From: Treponema pectinovorum
GTDB taxonomy: Bacteria; Spirochaetota; Spirochaetia; Treponematales; Treponemataceae
Assembly (NCBI RefSeq): GCF_900497595.1
Contig: NZ_UFQO01000005.1
Coordinates: 1 to 64,000 of the forward strand
Direction: 5' to 3'
Length of the DNA: 64,000 bases
Shown here: positions 42,141 through 53,080 of the stretch, piece by piece
How the letters are laid out: each line of letters begins with the position of its first letter
How positions within the stretch are numbered: the stretch's first letter is position 1
Program-made: the position numbers and the translations under genes
Notes under the pieces: generated by a model
What the model was told of the DNA's origin: nothing
Database searches by the model: none
Seen by the model: only the letters and a program-made list of their open reading frames with translations

Positions 42141-42761
42141 TTAAAGCAAAGTCGAAAGCGAGTTCCAGATGTCTTTTTCAACCTTGTCTTTTGATTTTGT
42201 CGCATCGAGAGTTATGATTTTCATCCCGGGTTCTTTTTTTGTGTATTCGTCTACAAGGTTTTGATAGCGTTCTTCTGTCTTTTCTAAAAAATCTGCTTTT
42301 TCGTAGATTTCGCGCTGACCTCTGGAATCGACCCTTTGCAAACTTATTTTTGGGTCTATTTTAAAGAAAAAAAGAAGCTCTGGCAGTGGAAAAGTTGAAT
42401 TGAGCAATTTGGGCAAGTCTTCTCCCGTGCTGACGCTTTGATATGCAAGGCTTGAAAATGCATACCTGTCGCTTATTACGATTTTTCCGTTTTGGCAGAG
42501 AGCTTTGATTCCAAGATTTTGTGGATTTTTTGAATAAAGATGTTCTGCTCTGTCTGCTGCAAACAGATAGGCTGTTGTTATTGGGGACAATTCAAATTCT
42601 CCCTTTAAAATTGAACGCAAAAATTTTCCAGTAGGGAGCGAAGTTGGTTCTGCGGTAAAGAAAAATCTTTCTGATTCTTTTCTTTTTTTTAAGAGTTCAA
42701 TTTGGGTGGAAGTTCCAGAGCCGTCTATGCCTTCAAAGACTACAAAGTTTTTTAATATCAT
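42141..42761 (-). CDS. tmk: thymidylate kinase with altered P-loop
   Basis: A 206-aa enzyme that phosphorylates dTMP. VVFEGIDGSGTSTQIELL is the N-terminal P-loop, but the usual GKT/GKS lysine is replaced by Thr (residue about 15). The DRY/H motif ISDRYAFSSLAYQ and the LID-region segment VDSRGQREIYEKADFL are present. Start at ATG 42761 after GAGGGG; a TTG inside the site (42776) is not the start. I believe spirochaete enzymes often show this P-loop variant, but I cannot check. It is followed on the same strand by the secreted hypothetical gene. Confidence 0.85.
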   Translation of the reverse strand: MILKNFVVFEGIDGSGTSTQIELLKKRKESERFFFTAEPTSLPTGKFLRSILKGEFELSPITTAYLFAADRAEHLYSKNPQNLGIKALCQNGKIVISDRYAFSSLAYQSVSTGEDLPKLLNSTFPLPELLFFFKIDPKISLQRVDSRGQREIYEKADFLEKTEERYQNLVDEYTKKEPGMKIITLDATKSKDKVEKDIWNSLSTLL

Positions 42762-42884
42762 ATTATATCCCCTCAAAAATCCTGTTATTTGTTTTTAAAA
42801 TAAGATAAAATCAAAAGAAATTGGTCAGTTATGATTTTTTATCGAAACTTATTTTGCCGTTAAAACTTGTACAGTTCAAGTAAG

Positions 42885-45800
42885 ATGAAAACTAAAATAT
42901 TAAAGACAAGCCTTGGTAGCCTTATTTTTCTCTTTCTTGTGATAGGAGTTTTTGCTCTAATTCGTCCTGTTTATATAAGGATGAGCGATTTTCTGTCTTT
43001 CGAACTCCAAAAAAAAGTAAAAGCGATTAACGAAACGATAGGAATCAGCATTGCATACGAGTCGCTTTCGCCTTCTGTACTTGCTGGAATAAACATAAAA
43101 GGCATAACTGTAAGCGACTCAAAAAGCAAAAAACAACTTTTAAAGGTTGAGCGAGCAACTTTTTCGTATAAAATAAGTGATTTTTTTTCTGAAAACGCAA
43201 TTCAAGGGATAAAAAAACTTGTTTTGGATGGTGTTACTGTTGAATTTGATACGATTGAAAGCAATTCTTCGTTTGAAAATATAAAAAATTTTTTTATAGG
43301 CGATTCCCAAGCAAAAAAAAATGATAGGGATGCAGAAGGCTCTAAAAGGAGCAAAAGTTTTAATCTTGCTGAAACAAAATTGAACATTCCCTTTGATATT
43401 CAATTTCGAAACATAAGGTTTCATTACAACGATTTAAAAAACGATTTTATCCTTGTTGTAAAAAATATTTTGCTTTTAAAAAATTCTTCTTCTGATTCGT
43501 TTGTCATAAAAACTTCTGGAAGAATTGATTTTAGAACCGATTACTTAAAAACTGGAGATTATCGATTTTTGGTCGCCTTTGGATTTGATTTTTCAGGAAC
43601 GATTTTTAACGACTGGGAAGGCAGTTCATTTATGGTAAAATTTGGAGAAATAAGCCAAGCGGATTTTACCTTAGGAAAATTGGATTTCCTTATAAAATAT
43701 TCAGATTCAAATGTTTCATTGCGAACGATGAGAACATCGTTGCCGTATGCGCTTTTGTGCGAGGCTAATTTAAAAAATCAACAGATAAGTCTTGAAGGTT
43801 CTGCAAAAAAATTTGAGCCGTTAAAATTGGTTAAGATGCGAAAAAAAAATCCTCTGTATGAAAAATTTGAAAAGATAAATTTTTCGGGAACTGTGAATGC
43901 ATCTTCTTCTTTTTATGGTGTGGATGAATTTTTCGAAAAATTAAATTTTTCTTTTGAAGGGCAATGCTCGCTTCCAAAGAAAATTCTTGGTAGCGAAGTA
44001 AAATTTGATTACGACTTTTTTTCCAAAAATCAAACCATTTTCGCAAGACATTTTACAGCCGAAGGCGAAAATCTTTCAATGGATTTTTCTGGCTCTTATG
44101 ACATAAAAACAAAGCAGCCAACAGGCGTTTTTACTCTTAATCGTTTTGCCCTAAACAATGGTGGCATAATGCAAACTGAAATTTACATTGAACCTTATAA
44201 AAATGGCTTTATGTGCTTTGCTCCGCAACTTTTTATGGACAATCAGACACTTACAGCCTTGGATTTTAAAATTTTGCCTTCTGGAAATTCCGTCGATTTT
44301 AGTTTTGAATTTGATGATTATTCGCATTCAGATTACGACTCCAGTGCTCATGTGAAAATTGAAGGTAGTTATCTAAACGAGGCAAATTCCGTTGTGCAAG
44401 CGTCGCTGGTTGCTTCCGATGTTTTTTTGGACAGCGTGCTAAAAAATATAGCCTTTTTTTTGCCAAAAGAAACTTCTCAAAAATTAAAAGATGCAGCGCA
44501 GAGTGTTGAAAACTATATTTTTTCCGATGAAATTTATTTTACTACAGATTTTAAGAGTTTCTCATTCAATTCGCCTTACTTCATCCTCGCAAATACAAAA
44601 AATGAGCGCGAGTTTTTAACTTTTTCGCTTGACGGTTCTAAGGATACCTTAAATATGAGCAGTTTAAACCTTCAATACGGCGAGCAGACTGCAAATGCTT
44701 CTTTGGGTATAGATTTTTTGAATGGATTTGAAGATTTTAACTTCTTTACTCAGCTTACCCTTAATTCTTTGCCGTATAATTTTTCAGGCTCGTATACATC
44801 ATCCTTTTTGAGTGTTTCAGGCGATTACAATTTTTCCACTGCGATTTCGTTTGAAAAACTGATTTCTGGCTCCATTGAATTTGCTTCGTTTCCTTTTTAC
44901 GCTGGGAATCATCTTTTTTCTTCTTCGGCCGTGGCATCGTTTTCCTATTCGAAAAATTCAGGGTTTTCTGTTGAAATAAATCGTTTCGATATTGAAGAAG
45001 CCGTTTCAAGTTTGAGGATAAAACCTCATCTTGTCTTTACAGGCTCGGCAAATCGTTATGGTTTTGTAATGAATTCCCTCGCTTATTCCGACACCTCTTC
45101 TGCCTTAGACGGAAAGATGAATGTTGTTTGGAGTTTTAACGACGGAATTTTTGATTCTATAATTTTAGATTTGACTGCAAAAAGTCTTGTCACGAGCGAA
45201 GCTGTAAATTTGAATGTGCAGTTAAAAAATCCAGAGAAAAAATCGTTTTCGCTTGAAAATTTAAAAAATGATTTTTATATATCATCTCAAGGCTTTCTAA
45301 AATCTTTTCCTGCTTCTAGGCTTTTAAGCGACCAGAATTCCGACAACACTTTAAATGCAGAATTTTCTCTTTCTGGGACTTTGATAAACCCTTTTTTAAC
45401 TTTAAATGTTGCTCGTTCTTCTGTAAATTTTGCAGGATATCCTGCAACTTTTTCTCTAAACGCTTTATATGACGACTCCTCTTTGACGGTTTCTGATTTT
45501 ACAGCCTCGTGGGCAAGTTTTAAAATCTCTGATTTTTTTGCAATTTTTGAGCCAAAAACGTATACAGGTGAAATTTCTGCATGCCTTTTGGGTGAATTTG
45601 CGGATTTGGATTTTAATATTCCTCTAAAATCGCAGGTTGCAAGCCTTTCGCCAGATAAAAATCCTTATGAAAATTTTTATGTAATGCTTACTTCTGACAA
45701 AATGACTGGAACTCTCTTTCCGACGGTCGCAAAATTAGATTTAATTCTAACAAAAGATAAAAACGGCTTTAATATTGTTTCTGAGCAAGGAAAAGGAATT

Positions 45801-47315
45801 GTTGCTTCTATAACAAACGAAGGTCTTATAAGCGCAAAATCTGGGGAAATTTCTCCGATTGGGTTTGATATGACGGGTTCTGTAGTTAGCAATAATTTGG
45901 ATTTGAGCATAAAAAATATACGTTCAGATTTAAAAAAGCTTTCTCAAACTATTAGCATTCCTTATGTAAACTTTACAGGCGGTACTCTCTCTGGTGCGGT
46001 TAGGCTTACAGGACTCACGACAGACCCAGAATACACAGGGGCTGTTACTATAACAAAGCCGGAATTTTATGTTCCTTATGTTTCTAAAAAAATATTTAAA
46101 ACCGAAAAACTCTTTGCAACGGCAGGACAAAATCATTTTATCGTAAAGCCGACGCAGTTTAGTTTGGGTAATGAACCCGTGAGTGTAGGCCTTGATATTG
46201 AATTTGACCGTTGGGGAATTTCTTATCTTGACTGCCCTATAGAAACAAAACAAGGAGATTTTATTCCTGTTGATATTTTACTTCCTCTTGTGCGCTATAA
46301 AGGATATGCAGGTTTTGAAAATTTTTTGATTCGTGTAACTCCAGAACTCGCTTCTTTTACGGGCAAAATAACTGGCGAAAATGCAGATATAGAAATTTCA
46401 AATTCCTTGATGGATGAAGAAGCTTCTTCTTCGCTTGAATATTTTGTTGACCTTAATTTGCAGGTAAAAAACAGAGTTCAACTTTTATTCAATCCTCTTT
46501 TGCGTGGAGTTATAACGCCAGATAATTTTTTGCAACTTTTTATAGACACAAGAACTGGCGATTTTTCGACAAAAGGCGAAGTTACCTTGCGTGGCGGAGA
46601 AATCGCTTGGCTCAACAGAAACTTTTATATGAAGCAGGGAAAAGTTGTTTTTAATGAATCCAAAGAAATTTTCGATCCAAAGATAACTGTGCGTGCAGAA
46701 ACCCGCGAACGCGACGAAAACAACAATCAAATTACTATAATAATGAGTGCGGATTCTCAAGCGTTGAGCCGATTTAATCCAAGGTTTTCTTCAACACCAG
46801 CTCGCTCAGAAAAGCAAATAATGGAACTTTTGGGAAACGTTCTTTCTGCGGATTCAGAAAATGTTGCTTCTCTTGCGGTTGCTGGAGGCGATTATCTTAT
46901 GCAGGCAACTGTTATGCGCAGCGTTGAAAATGCGTTGCGAGAACTACTCAATTTTGATATATTTTCAATCAGAACAAATATCCTGCAAAATGCTGTAAAG
47001 CAGAGTTTTAACAGAAACTCAAGCAACAAACAGATTACTTTTGGTAACTTTTTTGACAATTCGGCTGTTTATGTAGGAAAGTACTTCGGTAGCGCACTTT
47101 ATGTGGATGCCTTGATGCACTGGAATTACGACGAAACAAAGGTTGGCGACAACGATTCTGTGAATGGGCTTGTTTTTCAGCCCGAATTCGGAATAGAAAT
47201 GGCTTCTCCTTATGTTAATATCCGTCTTGGTGTTTCTCCAGATTTGGAAGCCATAAAAAAAAGTTTCTGGATGCCATCTACGTCTATCACGCTTTCTTGG
47301 AAGCACTCATTTTAA
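42885..47315 (+). CDS. tamB: TamB-like inner-membrane/periplasmic translocation factor
   Basis: A 1476-aa protein with an N-terminal membrane anchor (residues 8-28), a long run of beta-strand-rich DUF490/AsmA-type sequence, and a conserved C-terminal TamB domain (FNPLLRGVITPDNFLQLFIDTRTGDFSTKGEVTLRGGEIAWLNRNFYMKQGKV near 1205). It bridges the periplasm and works with BamA in outer-membrane assembly or lipid transport. Start at ATG 42885 (a TTG at 42867 opens the frame). First gene of tamB-bamA-skp-mutS; 40 nt to bamA. Confidence 0.9.
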   Translation: MKTKILKTSLGSLIFLFLVIGVFALIRPVYIRMSDFLSFELQKKVKAINETIGISIAYESLSPSVLAGINIKGITVSDSKSKKQLLKVERATFSYKISDFFSENAIQGIKKLVLDGVTVEFDTIESNSSFENIKNFFIGDSQAKKNDRDAEGSKRSKSFNLAETKLNIPFDIQFRNIRFHYNDLKNDFILVVKNILLLKNSSSDSFVIKTSGRIDFRTDYLKTGDYRFLVAFGFDFSGTIFNDWEGSSFMVKFGEISQADFTLGKLDFLIKYSDSNVSLRTMRTSLPYALLCEANLKNQQISLEGSAKKFEPLKLVKMRKKNPLYEKFEKINFSGTVNASSSFYGVDEFFEKLNFSFEGQCSLPKKILGSEVKFDYDFFSKNQTIFARHFTAEGENLSMDFSGSYDIKTKQPTGVFTLNRFALNNGGIMQTEIYIEPYKNGFMCFAPQLFMDNQTLTALDFKILPSGNSVDFSFEFDDYSHSDYDSSAHVKIEGSYLNEANSVVQASLVASDVFLDSVLKNIAFFLPKETSQKLKDAAQSVENYIFSDEIYFTTDFKSFSFNSPYFILANTKNEREFLTFSLDGSKDTLNMSSLNLQYGEQTANASLGIDFLNGFEDFNFFTQLTLNSLPYNFSGSYTSSFLSVSGDYNFSTAISFEKLISGSIEFASFPFYAGNHLFSSSAVASFSYSKNSGFSVEINRFDIEEAVSSLRIKPHLVFTGSANRYGFVMNSLAYSDTSSALDGKMNVVWSFNDGIFDSIILDLTAKSLVTSEAVNLNVQLKNPEKKSFSLENLKNDFYISSQGFLKSFPASRLLSDQNSDNTLNAEFSLSGTLINPFLTLNVARSSVNFAGYPATFSLNALYDDSSLTVSDFTASWASFKISDFFAIFEPKTYTGEISACLLGEFADLDFNIPLKSQVASLSPDKNPYENFYVMLTSDKMTGTLFPTVAKLDLILTKDKNGFNIVSEQGKGIVASITNEGLISAKSGEISPIGFDMTGSVVSNNLDLSIKNIRSDLKKLSQTISIPYVNFTGGTLSGAVRLTGLTTDPEYTGAVTITKPEFYVPYVSKKIFKTEKLFATAGQNHFIVKPTQFSLGNEPVSVGLDIEFDRWGISYLDCPIETKQGDFIPVDILLPLVRYKGYAGFENFLIRVTPELASFTGKITGENADIEISNSLMDEEASSSLEYFVDLNLQVKNRVQLLFNPLLRGVITPDNFLQLFIDTRTGDFSTKGEVTLRGGEIAWLNRNFYMKQGKVVFNESKEIFDPKITVRAETRERDENNNQITIIMSADSQALSRFNPRFSSTPARSEKQIMELLGNVLSADSENVASLAVAGGDYLMQATVMRSVENALRELLNFDIFSIRTNILQNAVKQSFNRNSSNKQITFGNFFDNSAVYVGKYFGSALYVDALMHWNYDETKVGDNDSVNGLVFQPEFGIEMASPYVNIRLGVSPDLEAIKKSFWMPSTSITLSWKHSF

Positions 47316-47355
47316 AATACAGAACTACACAAAAAGTTCATAAACTGGAGAATGT

Positions 47356-49782
47356 ATGTCTTTTAGGCGCTTTTGTTTTGCTTTAATAGTTTTTGCCGGA
47401 TTTTTTATCGCTCTTCCTTCGCAAACCTTCGCTCAAGAAACTGGAATAGAAAACACAGGTTGGTATTACGGAAAACTGATAAAATCCATTACCTTTAAAA
47501 ATTTAAAGAGTGTTGATTCTAAAGAAGTTGAAGGTGTAACGGGAAGTTTTATAGGAAGAAGATTTTCTGATGAAGTTTTTGGCGATTTGCTTGATAGAAT
47601 CTATGCGCTTGACCTTTTTGAAGAGATAAATCCAGAAGCCCTGCCAGGAGACCAAAAACGTAACACAGTTTCAATCGTTTTTACGGTTACAGAACGACCT
47701 ACTATCACAAAAATAAGTTTTTCTGGAAATCGACAAATAAGAACGACAGAACTTAAAGAAGCGGTTTCGTTAAAAGAAAAAGATATTTTTGTTGAAAGCA
47801 AGATGTTGATTGACGAGCGTTCTGTTCGCGATGTTTATCTTGGAAAAGGTTTTACAAATGCCAAGGTTGTTGCTTCAAAAAACGAAACTTCAAAAGGCGT
47901 AGAAATAAATTTTAAAATTGAAGAAGGTCGCTCGACTGTAATTTCAAAAATTGACTTTAGAGGAAATAAGATAGTTTCTTCAAGGACTTTAAAAGGAAAA
48001 TTAAAATTAAAAGAAGTTGGGCTCATAAGCAAGGGTGCTTTTCAGGAGTCGGAACTCGAGGCAGACCGCCAGGCGATAATTTCTTACTATCAGGATTTGG
48101 GATATATCGATGCGGATGTTATTGATGTTACAAAAGAAATTTCAATAAACGAAAAGAAAAACCGCGATGAACTTACAATAACTTTTGTAGTTGTAGAAGG
48201 AAGCCAATATACTTTTGGCGGGATGACATTTAAAGGAAATGTCATTTTCTCAAATGAGACCCTTGCTTCAAAAGTTAAATTAAAGACTGGAGCTGTGTTT
48301 AATCAAACTAAATATCAAGAAAGCGTTATGGCGATTGCAGACCTTTACTATGAAAACGGTTATACATCAAACAGATTTCAGCCGATTCCAAATAAAGACA
48401 GCGACAACAAGGTAATCTCTTATCAATTCAATATAACAGAAAGCGTTAGAAGCCATGTCGAAAGCATATCTGTAAAAGGAAATTCTCGCACAAAAGAGAA
48501 CATAATCCTTCGAGAAATTCCTATAGAAGCTGGAGATATTTTTTCCAAGGCAAAAGTTACAACTGGATTACGAAATCTTTACAACCTGCAATATTTTAGT
48601 GCGGTAGTTCCAGATGTAGTTCCCGGCTCAGAAGAAAATCTTGTTAATCTGGTATTTTCTGTCGATGAGCAGTCTACAACTTCGATCGAATTTGGTGTTA
48701 CTTTTTCTGGTGTTTCAAATCCAGATGATTTGCCGTTTGCTCTTTTTGTAAAATGGCAGGATTCGAACTTTAGGGGGCTGGGAAAAACTATAAGTGCAAG
48801 TTCAACAATTGCAACCGACGAGCAATCTATTTCTTTGAGTTTTGGGCAAAATTGGCTTTGGGGCTTGCCTGTTTCAACTTCTGTAAGCACAAGTTTTTCT
48901 CATTCTAATAAAAGTGCGCTTCGCTTAAAGCTTAATTCGGACGGTACTTATTCTACAGACGAATACTATATGGATTATGAACAGTGGGTTTGGAGTCTTG
49001 GGCTTTCTATGGGAAGAAGATGGACACCTGTCTGGGCTATAATCTCTCTTTCTGCAGGTATAAATGGTAGCCTTTTAAACAATGTTTACGATGAAGCGAA
49101 GTTTACTCCTGTTGATTCAACTGTAAGCGATTATGCAAATTCTTGGGGATTTCAAAATTCGCTCTGGTCAGCATTTTCGGTTGATGACCGCGACATAAAC
49201 TATGATCCTTCAAAAGGTTGGTTTGCAAGCCAAAGGCTTACCTGGTACGGACTTACACCAATTGAAACCGAATTCTTTTTAAGAACAGACACAAAACTTG
49301 AAAAATATTTTACGCTCATAAATGTGCCAGTTACAGAAACTTGGAATTGGAAGTTAGTCTTTGCAACATATTCTTCGCTCAGTTTGGAATTTCCTATTCC
49401 AGGAACAGGAGTTGGAAATTCCAGCAAGCTTTACATAGACGGAATGTTTAACGGTCGTGGCTGGACAAATATATACAATTCGCACAGAGGAAGAGCGTTG
49501 TGGAGCAATATCGCTGAACTTAGAATGCCTATAGTTCCAGGTGTAATTGCATTTGACTGGTTTGGAGATGCCGCGGTTGTAAAAGAATCTCCGAGTGCAC
49601 TTTTTAATGGACTTTCTGTTACCGATTTTTACTTTAGTACAGGACCTGGCATTCGTTTTTCAATTCCGCAATTTCCTTTGCGCCTTTTGTTTGCAAATAC
49701 TTTCCGCATGGACGAGGATTATCAAGTTCAATGGAAAGACAACTGGAAATTCGTGCTTTCATTTAATATAACAAATAAGTAA
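47356..49782 (+). CDS. bamA: outer-membrane protein assembly factor BamA
   Basis: An 808-aa Omp85 protein: signal peptide (cleavage after TFA), five POTRA domains over about residues 35-420 (for example IVFTVTERPTITKISFSGNRQIRTTELKEAV), then a C-terminal beta-barrel. It inserts other barrel proteins into the outer membrane. In T. pallidum the homologue is Tp92. CTGGAGAATGTATG gives the ribosome-binding site. The last strand ends WKFVLSFNITNK, a modified beta-signal. Skp follows after 20 nt. Confidence 0.95.
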   Translation: MSFRRFCFALIVFAGFFIALPSQTFAQETGIENTGWYYGKLIKSITFKNLKSVDSKEVEGVTGSFIGRRFSDEVFGDLLDRIYALDLFEEINPEALPGDQKRNTVSIVFTVTERPTITKISFSGNRQIRTTELKEAVSLKEKDIFVESKMLIDERSVRDVYLGKGFTNAKVVASKNETSKGVEINFKIEEGRSTVISKIDFRGNKIVSSRTLKGKLKLKEVGLISKGAFQESELEADRQAIISYYQDLGYIDADVIDVTKEISINEKKNRDELTITFVVVEGSQYTFGGMTFKGNVIFSNETLASKVKLKTGAVFNQTKYQESVMAIADLYYENGYTSNRFQPIPNKDSDNKVISYQFNITESVRSHVESISVKGNSRTKENIILREIPIEAGDIFSKAKVTTGLRNLYNLQYFSAVVPDVVPGSEENLVNLVFSVDEQSTTSIEFGVTFSGVSNPDDLPFALFVKWQDSNFRGLGKTISASSTIATDEQSISLSFGQNWLWGLPVSTSVSTSFSHSNKSALRLKLNSDGTYSTDEYYMDYEQWVWSLGLSMGRRWTPVWAIISLSAGINGSLLNNVYDEAKFTPVDSTVSDYANSWGFQNSLWSAFSVDDRDINYDPSKGWFASQRLTWYGLTPIETEFFLRTDTKLEKYFTLINVPVTETWNWKLVFATYSSLSLEFPIPGTGVGNSSKLYIDGMFNGRGWTNIYNSHRGRALWSNIAELRMPIVPGVIAFDWFGDAAVVKESPSALFNGLSVTDFYFSTGPGIRFSIPQFPLRLLFANTFRMDEDYQVQWKDNWKFVLSFNITNK

Positions 49783-49802
49783 TTTTAGATTGAGGTTTTC
49801 TT

Positions 49803-50318
49803 ATGAAAAAGATAAGCGTTTTTTTTGCAGCGATTTTTATTTTTGCTTCTTCAGTATTTGCGCAGCAGATAACTAGATTTGGCGTTGTCGATACGGCAAG
49901 AGTTTATCAGGCGTATTTTCGTAATTCCTCTCCTGTTAGAAATTACGAGGCGAAAAAAGCAGAATTTCAAAACGAAATAAACAGACGCACAGAAGAAATT
50001 AGAAATTTAAAAAGTCAAAAGGTTGACTATCAAAAAAACAACAATACTTCTGCTGCGGAAAGGCTTGAAACGGAAATAACTCGAAAGACAGATTTGTTGA
50101 CCGAATATACGAGTACAAAAAACGTAGAATTGGAATCTCTAAAAAAGAATTTGCAGAATTCGGATTCTTTTTATAAAAAACTTTACGGAATTTTAGAGAA
50201 AGTTGCGGAAAATGAAGGCTTTTCTATGATTTTGAGTTTGCAGCAAGCGAACGCAATTCTTTGGTACAGCCCCTCTGTCGATATAACAGAAAAAGTGATA
50301 AACGAACTGGGAATGTAA
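49803..50318 (+). CDS. skp: OmpH/Skp family periplasmic chaperone
   Basis: A 171-aa protein with signal peptide (after SVFA) and a long coiled-coil middle (about 45-130, NEINRRTEEIRNLKSQKVDYQKNNN). Skp forms a trimeric jaw that carries unfolded outer-membrane proteins to BamA. Position directly after bamA supports this. The ATG follows a weak GAGG site. Confidence 0.88.
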   Translation: MKKISVFFAAIFIFASSVFAQQITRFGVVDTARVYQAYFRNSSPVRNYEAKKAEFQNEINRRTEEIRNLKSQKVDYQKNNNTSAAERLETEITRKTDLLTEYTSTKNVELESLKKNLQNSDSFYKKLYGILEKVAENEGFSMILSLQQANAILWYSPSVDITEKVINELGM

Positions 50319-50324
50319 ATTTGA

Positions 50325-52985
50325 ATGGCTAAGGACAAAGTCGTAGCAGGAAAAATTCAGCAACGTACGGAATCTTCACAATTAACGCCTTTAATGGTGC
50401 AGTATCAGGCTGTAAAAGATGAATACAAAAACGAGGTTTTATTTTTTAGGCTTGGCGATTTTTATGAGATGTTTAATGACGATGCAGTGGAAGTTAGCCG
50501 TCTTTTAAATCTTACCTTAACGCACAGGGGCGGGCAGCCTATGTGTGGCATTCCCTATCATGCTGCAAAGGTTTACATTGCACGCCTCTTGCGCCTTGGT
50601 AAAAAAATTGCAATTTGCGAGCAAATTGGCGATGTAAAAGGAAAAACTCTCGCCGAGCGAAAAGTTATAGAAGTAATCACTCCTGGAACTGCCGTAGAAA
50701 GCGAATATCTTGATGGTGGTGCAAATAATTATCTTGCAAGTTGTTTTGAAAAAAATGGCGAAGTAGGTTTTGCATATATCGATGTTACAACCGCAGATTT
50801 TTTTGCGACAAGCTGGAAATCTTCTTCTATGGCTGATAATTTTGCAAAAGAACTTGGAAGGGCAAATCCGCGGGAAATTTTGCTCCCAGAATCTTTTAGA
50901 ACGAATCGGCTTATTTGTGAGGTGCTCGAGCAAAATCAAGGAATTTCGGTATCTTATTATCCTGACTGGAATTTTGATTTTTCTCTGTCTTTTAAAAGAC
51001 TTACGAAGCAGTTTAAAACTCAAAATTTGCGCTCATTCGGTCTTACTCAAGAAAGCCCAGAAGTTGCTCCCGCAGGTTTTCTTTTGGATTATTTAACGAG
51101 AACCGCTTCGACAACTGCTCCTCATGTAAGCGAAATAAAAATCTACAAAGATTGTGACTATGTCGTGATGGACGATTCTTCAAGGCGAAACCTTGAAATA
51201 ACATCGAATGTGCGCGACGGCTCTTTTCAATATTCACTTTTAGAATGCGTTTCTCACACTCAAACTGCAATGGGAAAACGCCTTTTGATAAACTGGCTGA
51301 ATTATCCGCTTACAGATTCAAAAAAAATATATTCAAGGCAGGAACACGTTGAACTGTTCGTAAAAAATCGCAGATTGAGCGAAGGTGTGCGTCAGGAATT
51401 TTCTTCTATTTTAGATATTGAGCGTCTTGCTGGAAGAATTGCGATGGAAAGGGCTCATGCAAAAGATTTGCAGGCTTTAAAGACAAGCCTAAAAAGCTGG
51501 CTTTGTGTTCGTGCTCTGCTTGAAAATTATGATTTTGCCTTAACTCCTTCAAATGGCGCCGTGGATATAATCAAACTTATTGATTCTTCAATATTGGACG
51601 ATCCTGCAACTTCTTTAACAGAAGGAAGGATTATAAAAGACGGTTGGTCTTCAGAATTAGACAGGTTGCGACAAATCAATGGAAATTTTAACCGAATTCT
51701 TTGTGAATATGCAGAAGAAGAGAAAAGCAAAACAGGAATTTCAAATCTCCGCATAAAAAGCAATAATAATTCAGGATATTACATCGAAATAACAAAGGGC
51801 AAACTTCAGCAAGTTCCAGAGCATTTTATAATGCGGCGTTCGCTTTTAAATGCAGAACGATATACAACTGCAAAACTTCAAGAGCTTGAACAGGAGCTAA
51901 ACAGAGCAGGAACGATGATAATCGAATTGGAGCGAGATTTATTTACAGAGGTTCGCTCAAAAATTGCAACGCTTGTTCCATATCTTTTGCAGACTTCCCG
52001 TGAAATCGCTTATACAGATGTTGTAAGTTCACTTGCTCATGCTGCAATTTTGCATAATTGGGTTCGTCCAGAAGTTGAAGATTCTTCTATTTTTGAAATA
52101 AAAGATGGCCGTCATCCTGTTGTGGAATTGCATTTGCCAGGTGGCGAATTTGTTCCAAACGATATTTCAATATCTTGCCCAGACGATTTTTATGAAGGCT
52201 GTTCCACCTCTTTTGATTTAATAACAGGTCCAAATATGGCAGGAAAAAGCACATTTTTGCGTCAGAACGCTTTGATTGCTCTTCTTGCCCAGACCGGTTC
52301 TTTTGTTCCAGCCTCCACTGCAAAGTTAGGAATTGTCGATAGAATATTTTGTAGGGTTGGGGCGAGCGACAATCTTGCCAGAGGCGAATCTACTTTTTTG
52401 GTCGAAATGACGGAAACTGCAAACATCTTGCGTACGGCTACAAAAAAATCTCTTGTCATAATGGACGAAGTAGGGCGAGGAACTTCTACAGAAGATGGAC
52501 TTTCTATTGCCTGGGCGATAAGCGAATATCTTTTAAACAACATAAAATGCAAAACTCTTTTTGCAACTCACTATCACGAATTGACGCGAATGAATCATCC
52601 TGCATTAAAACTTTTGTGTATGGCGGTTTCTGAAAATTCCGGGGCAGTCATTTTTTTAAGGAAGATAAAAGAAGGTGCAAGCGAAAATTCTTACGGACTT
52701 CATGTTGCAAAACTTGCGGGAGTTCCAGAAAACGTTATTCATCGTGCAAATGAGATTTTACAGAAACTTCAAAAAGTGGCTGGAGAAAAGCCTATAGTTG
52801 ATGAGAATCTTTCTACAAATCAAAACTCCCTTGATTTTGACAAGAATTTGCAGAGGGCTCCGGGACTTTTTTCTGACGAAGAATTAGTTTTAGACGAAAT
52901 TTTATCCAGCGATATTGAAAACACGACTCCAATTCAAGCGTTGCAACTTATATCGCGCTGGAAGACTTCTTTATCAGGACGCTGA
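50325..52985 (+). CDS. mutS: DNA mismatch repair protein MutS
   Basis: An 886-aa MutS. Domain I begins LTPLMVQYQAVKDEYKNEVLFFRLGDFYEMFNDDA with the Phe-x-Glu mismatch reader (FYEMF). The ATPase has Walker A GPNMAGKSTFLRQ, DEVGRGTSTEDG and FATHYHELT. Length is normal. It starts 6 nt after skp and belongs to the same transcript, an order also known from T. pallidum. No mutL lies in the window. Confidence 0.96.
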   Translation: MAKDKVVAGKIQQRTESSQLTPLMVQYQAVKDEYKNEVLFFRLGDFYEMFNDDAVEVSRLLNLTLTHRGGQPMCGIPYHAAKVYIARLLRLGKKIAICEQIGDVKGKTLAERKVIEVITPGTAVESEYLDGGANNYLASCFEKNGEVGFAYIDVTTADFFATSWKSSSMADNFAKELGRANPREILLPESFRTNRLICEVLEQNQGISVSYYPDWNFDFSLSFKRLTKQFKTQNLRSFGLTQESPEVAPAGFLLDYLTRTASTTAPHVSEIKIYKDCDYVVMDDSSRRNLEITSNVRDGSFQYSLLECVSHTQTAMGKRLLINWLNYPLTDSKKIYSRQEHVELFVKNRRLSEGVRQEFSSILDIERLAGRIAMERAHAKDLQALKTSLKSWLCVRALLENYDFALTPSNGAVDIIKLIDSSILDDPATSLTEGRIIKDGWSSELDRLRQINGNFNRILCEYAEEEKSKTGISNLRIKSNNNSGYYIEITKGKLQQVPEHFIMRRSLLNAERYTTAKLQELEQELNRAGTMIIELERDLFTEVRSKIATLVPYLLQTSREIAYTDVVSSLAHAAILHNWVRPEVEDSSIFEIKDGRHPVVELHLPGGEFVPNDISISCPDDFYEGCSTSFDLITGPNMAGKSTFLRQNALIALLAQTGSFVPASTAKLGIVDRIFCRVGASDNLARGESTFLVEMTETANILRTATKKSLVIMDEVGRGTSTEDGLSIAWAISEYLLNNIKCKTLFATHYHELTRMNHPALKLLCMAVSENSGAVIFLRKIKEGASENSYGLHVAKLAGVPENVIHRANEILQKLQKVAGEKPIVDENLSTNQNSLDFDKNLQRAPGLFSDEELVLDEILSSDIENTTPIQALQLISRWKTSLSGR

Positions 52986-53080
52986 TTTTAGATTGATTTT
53001 TCATCATCGATAATCATTTTTTTCCCATAAAAAAATCGCAAAAATGAGTAAAAAACGTTTTTGGGAACAAGATATGAATT

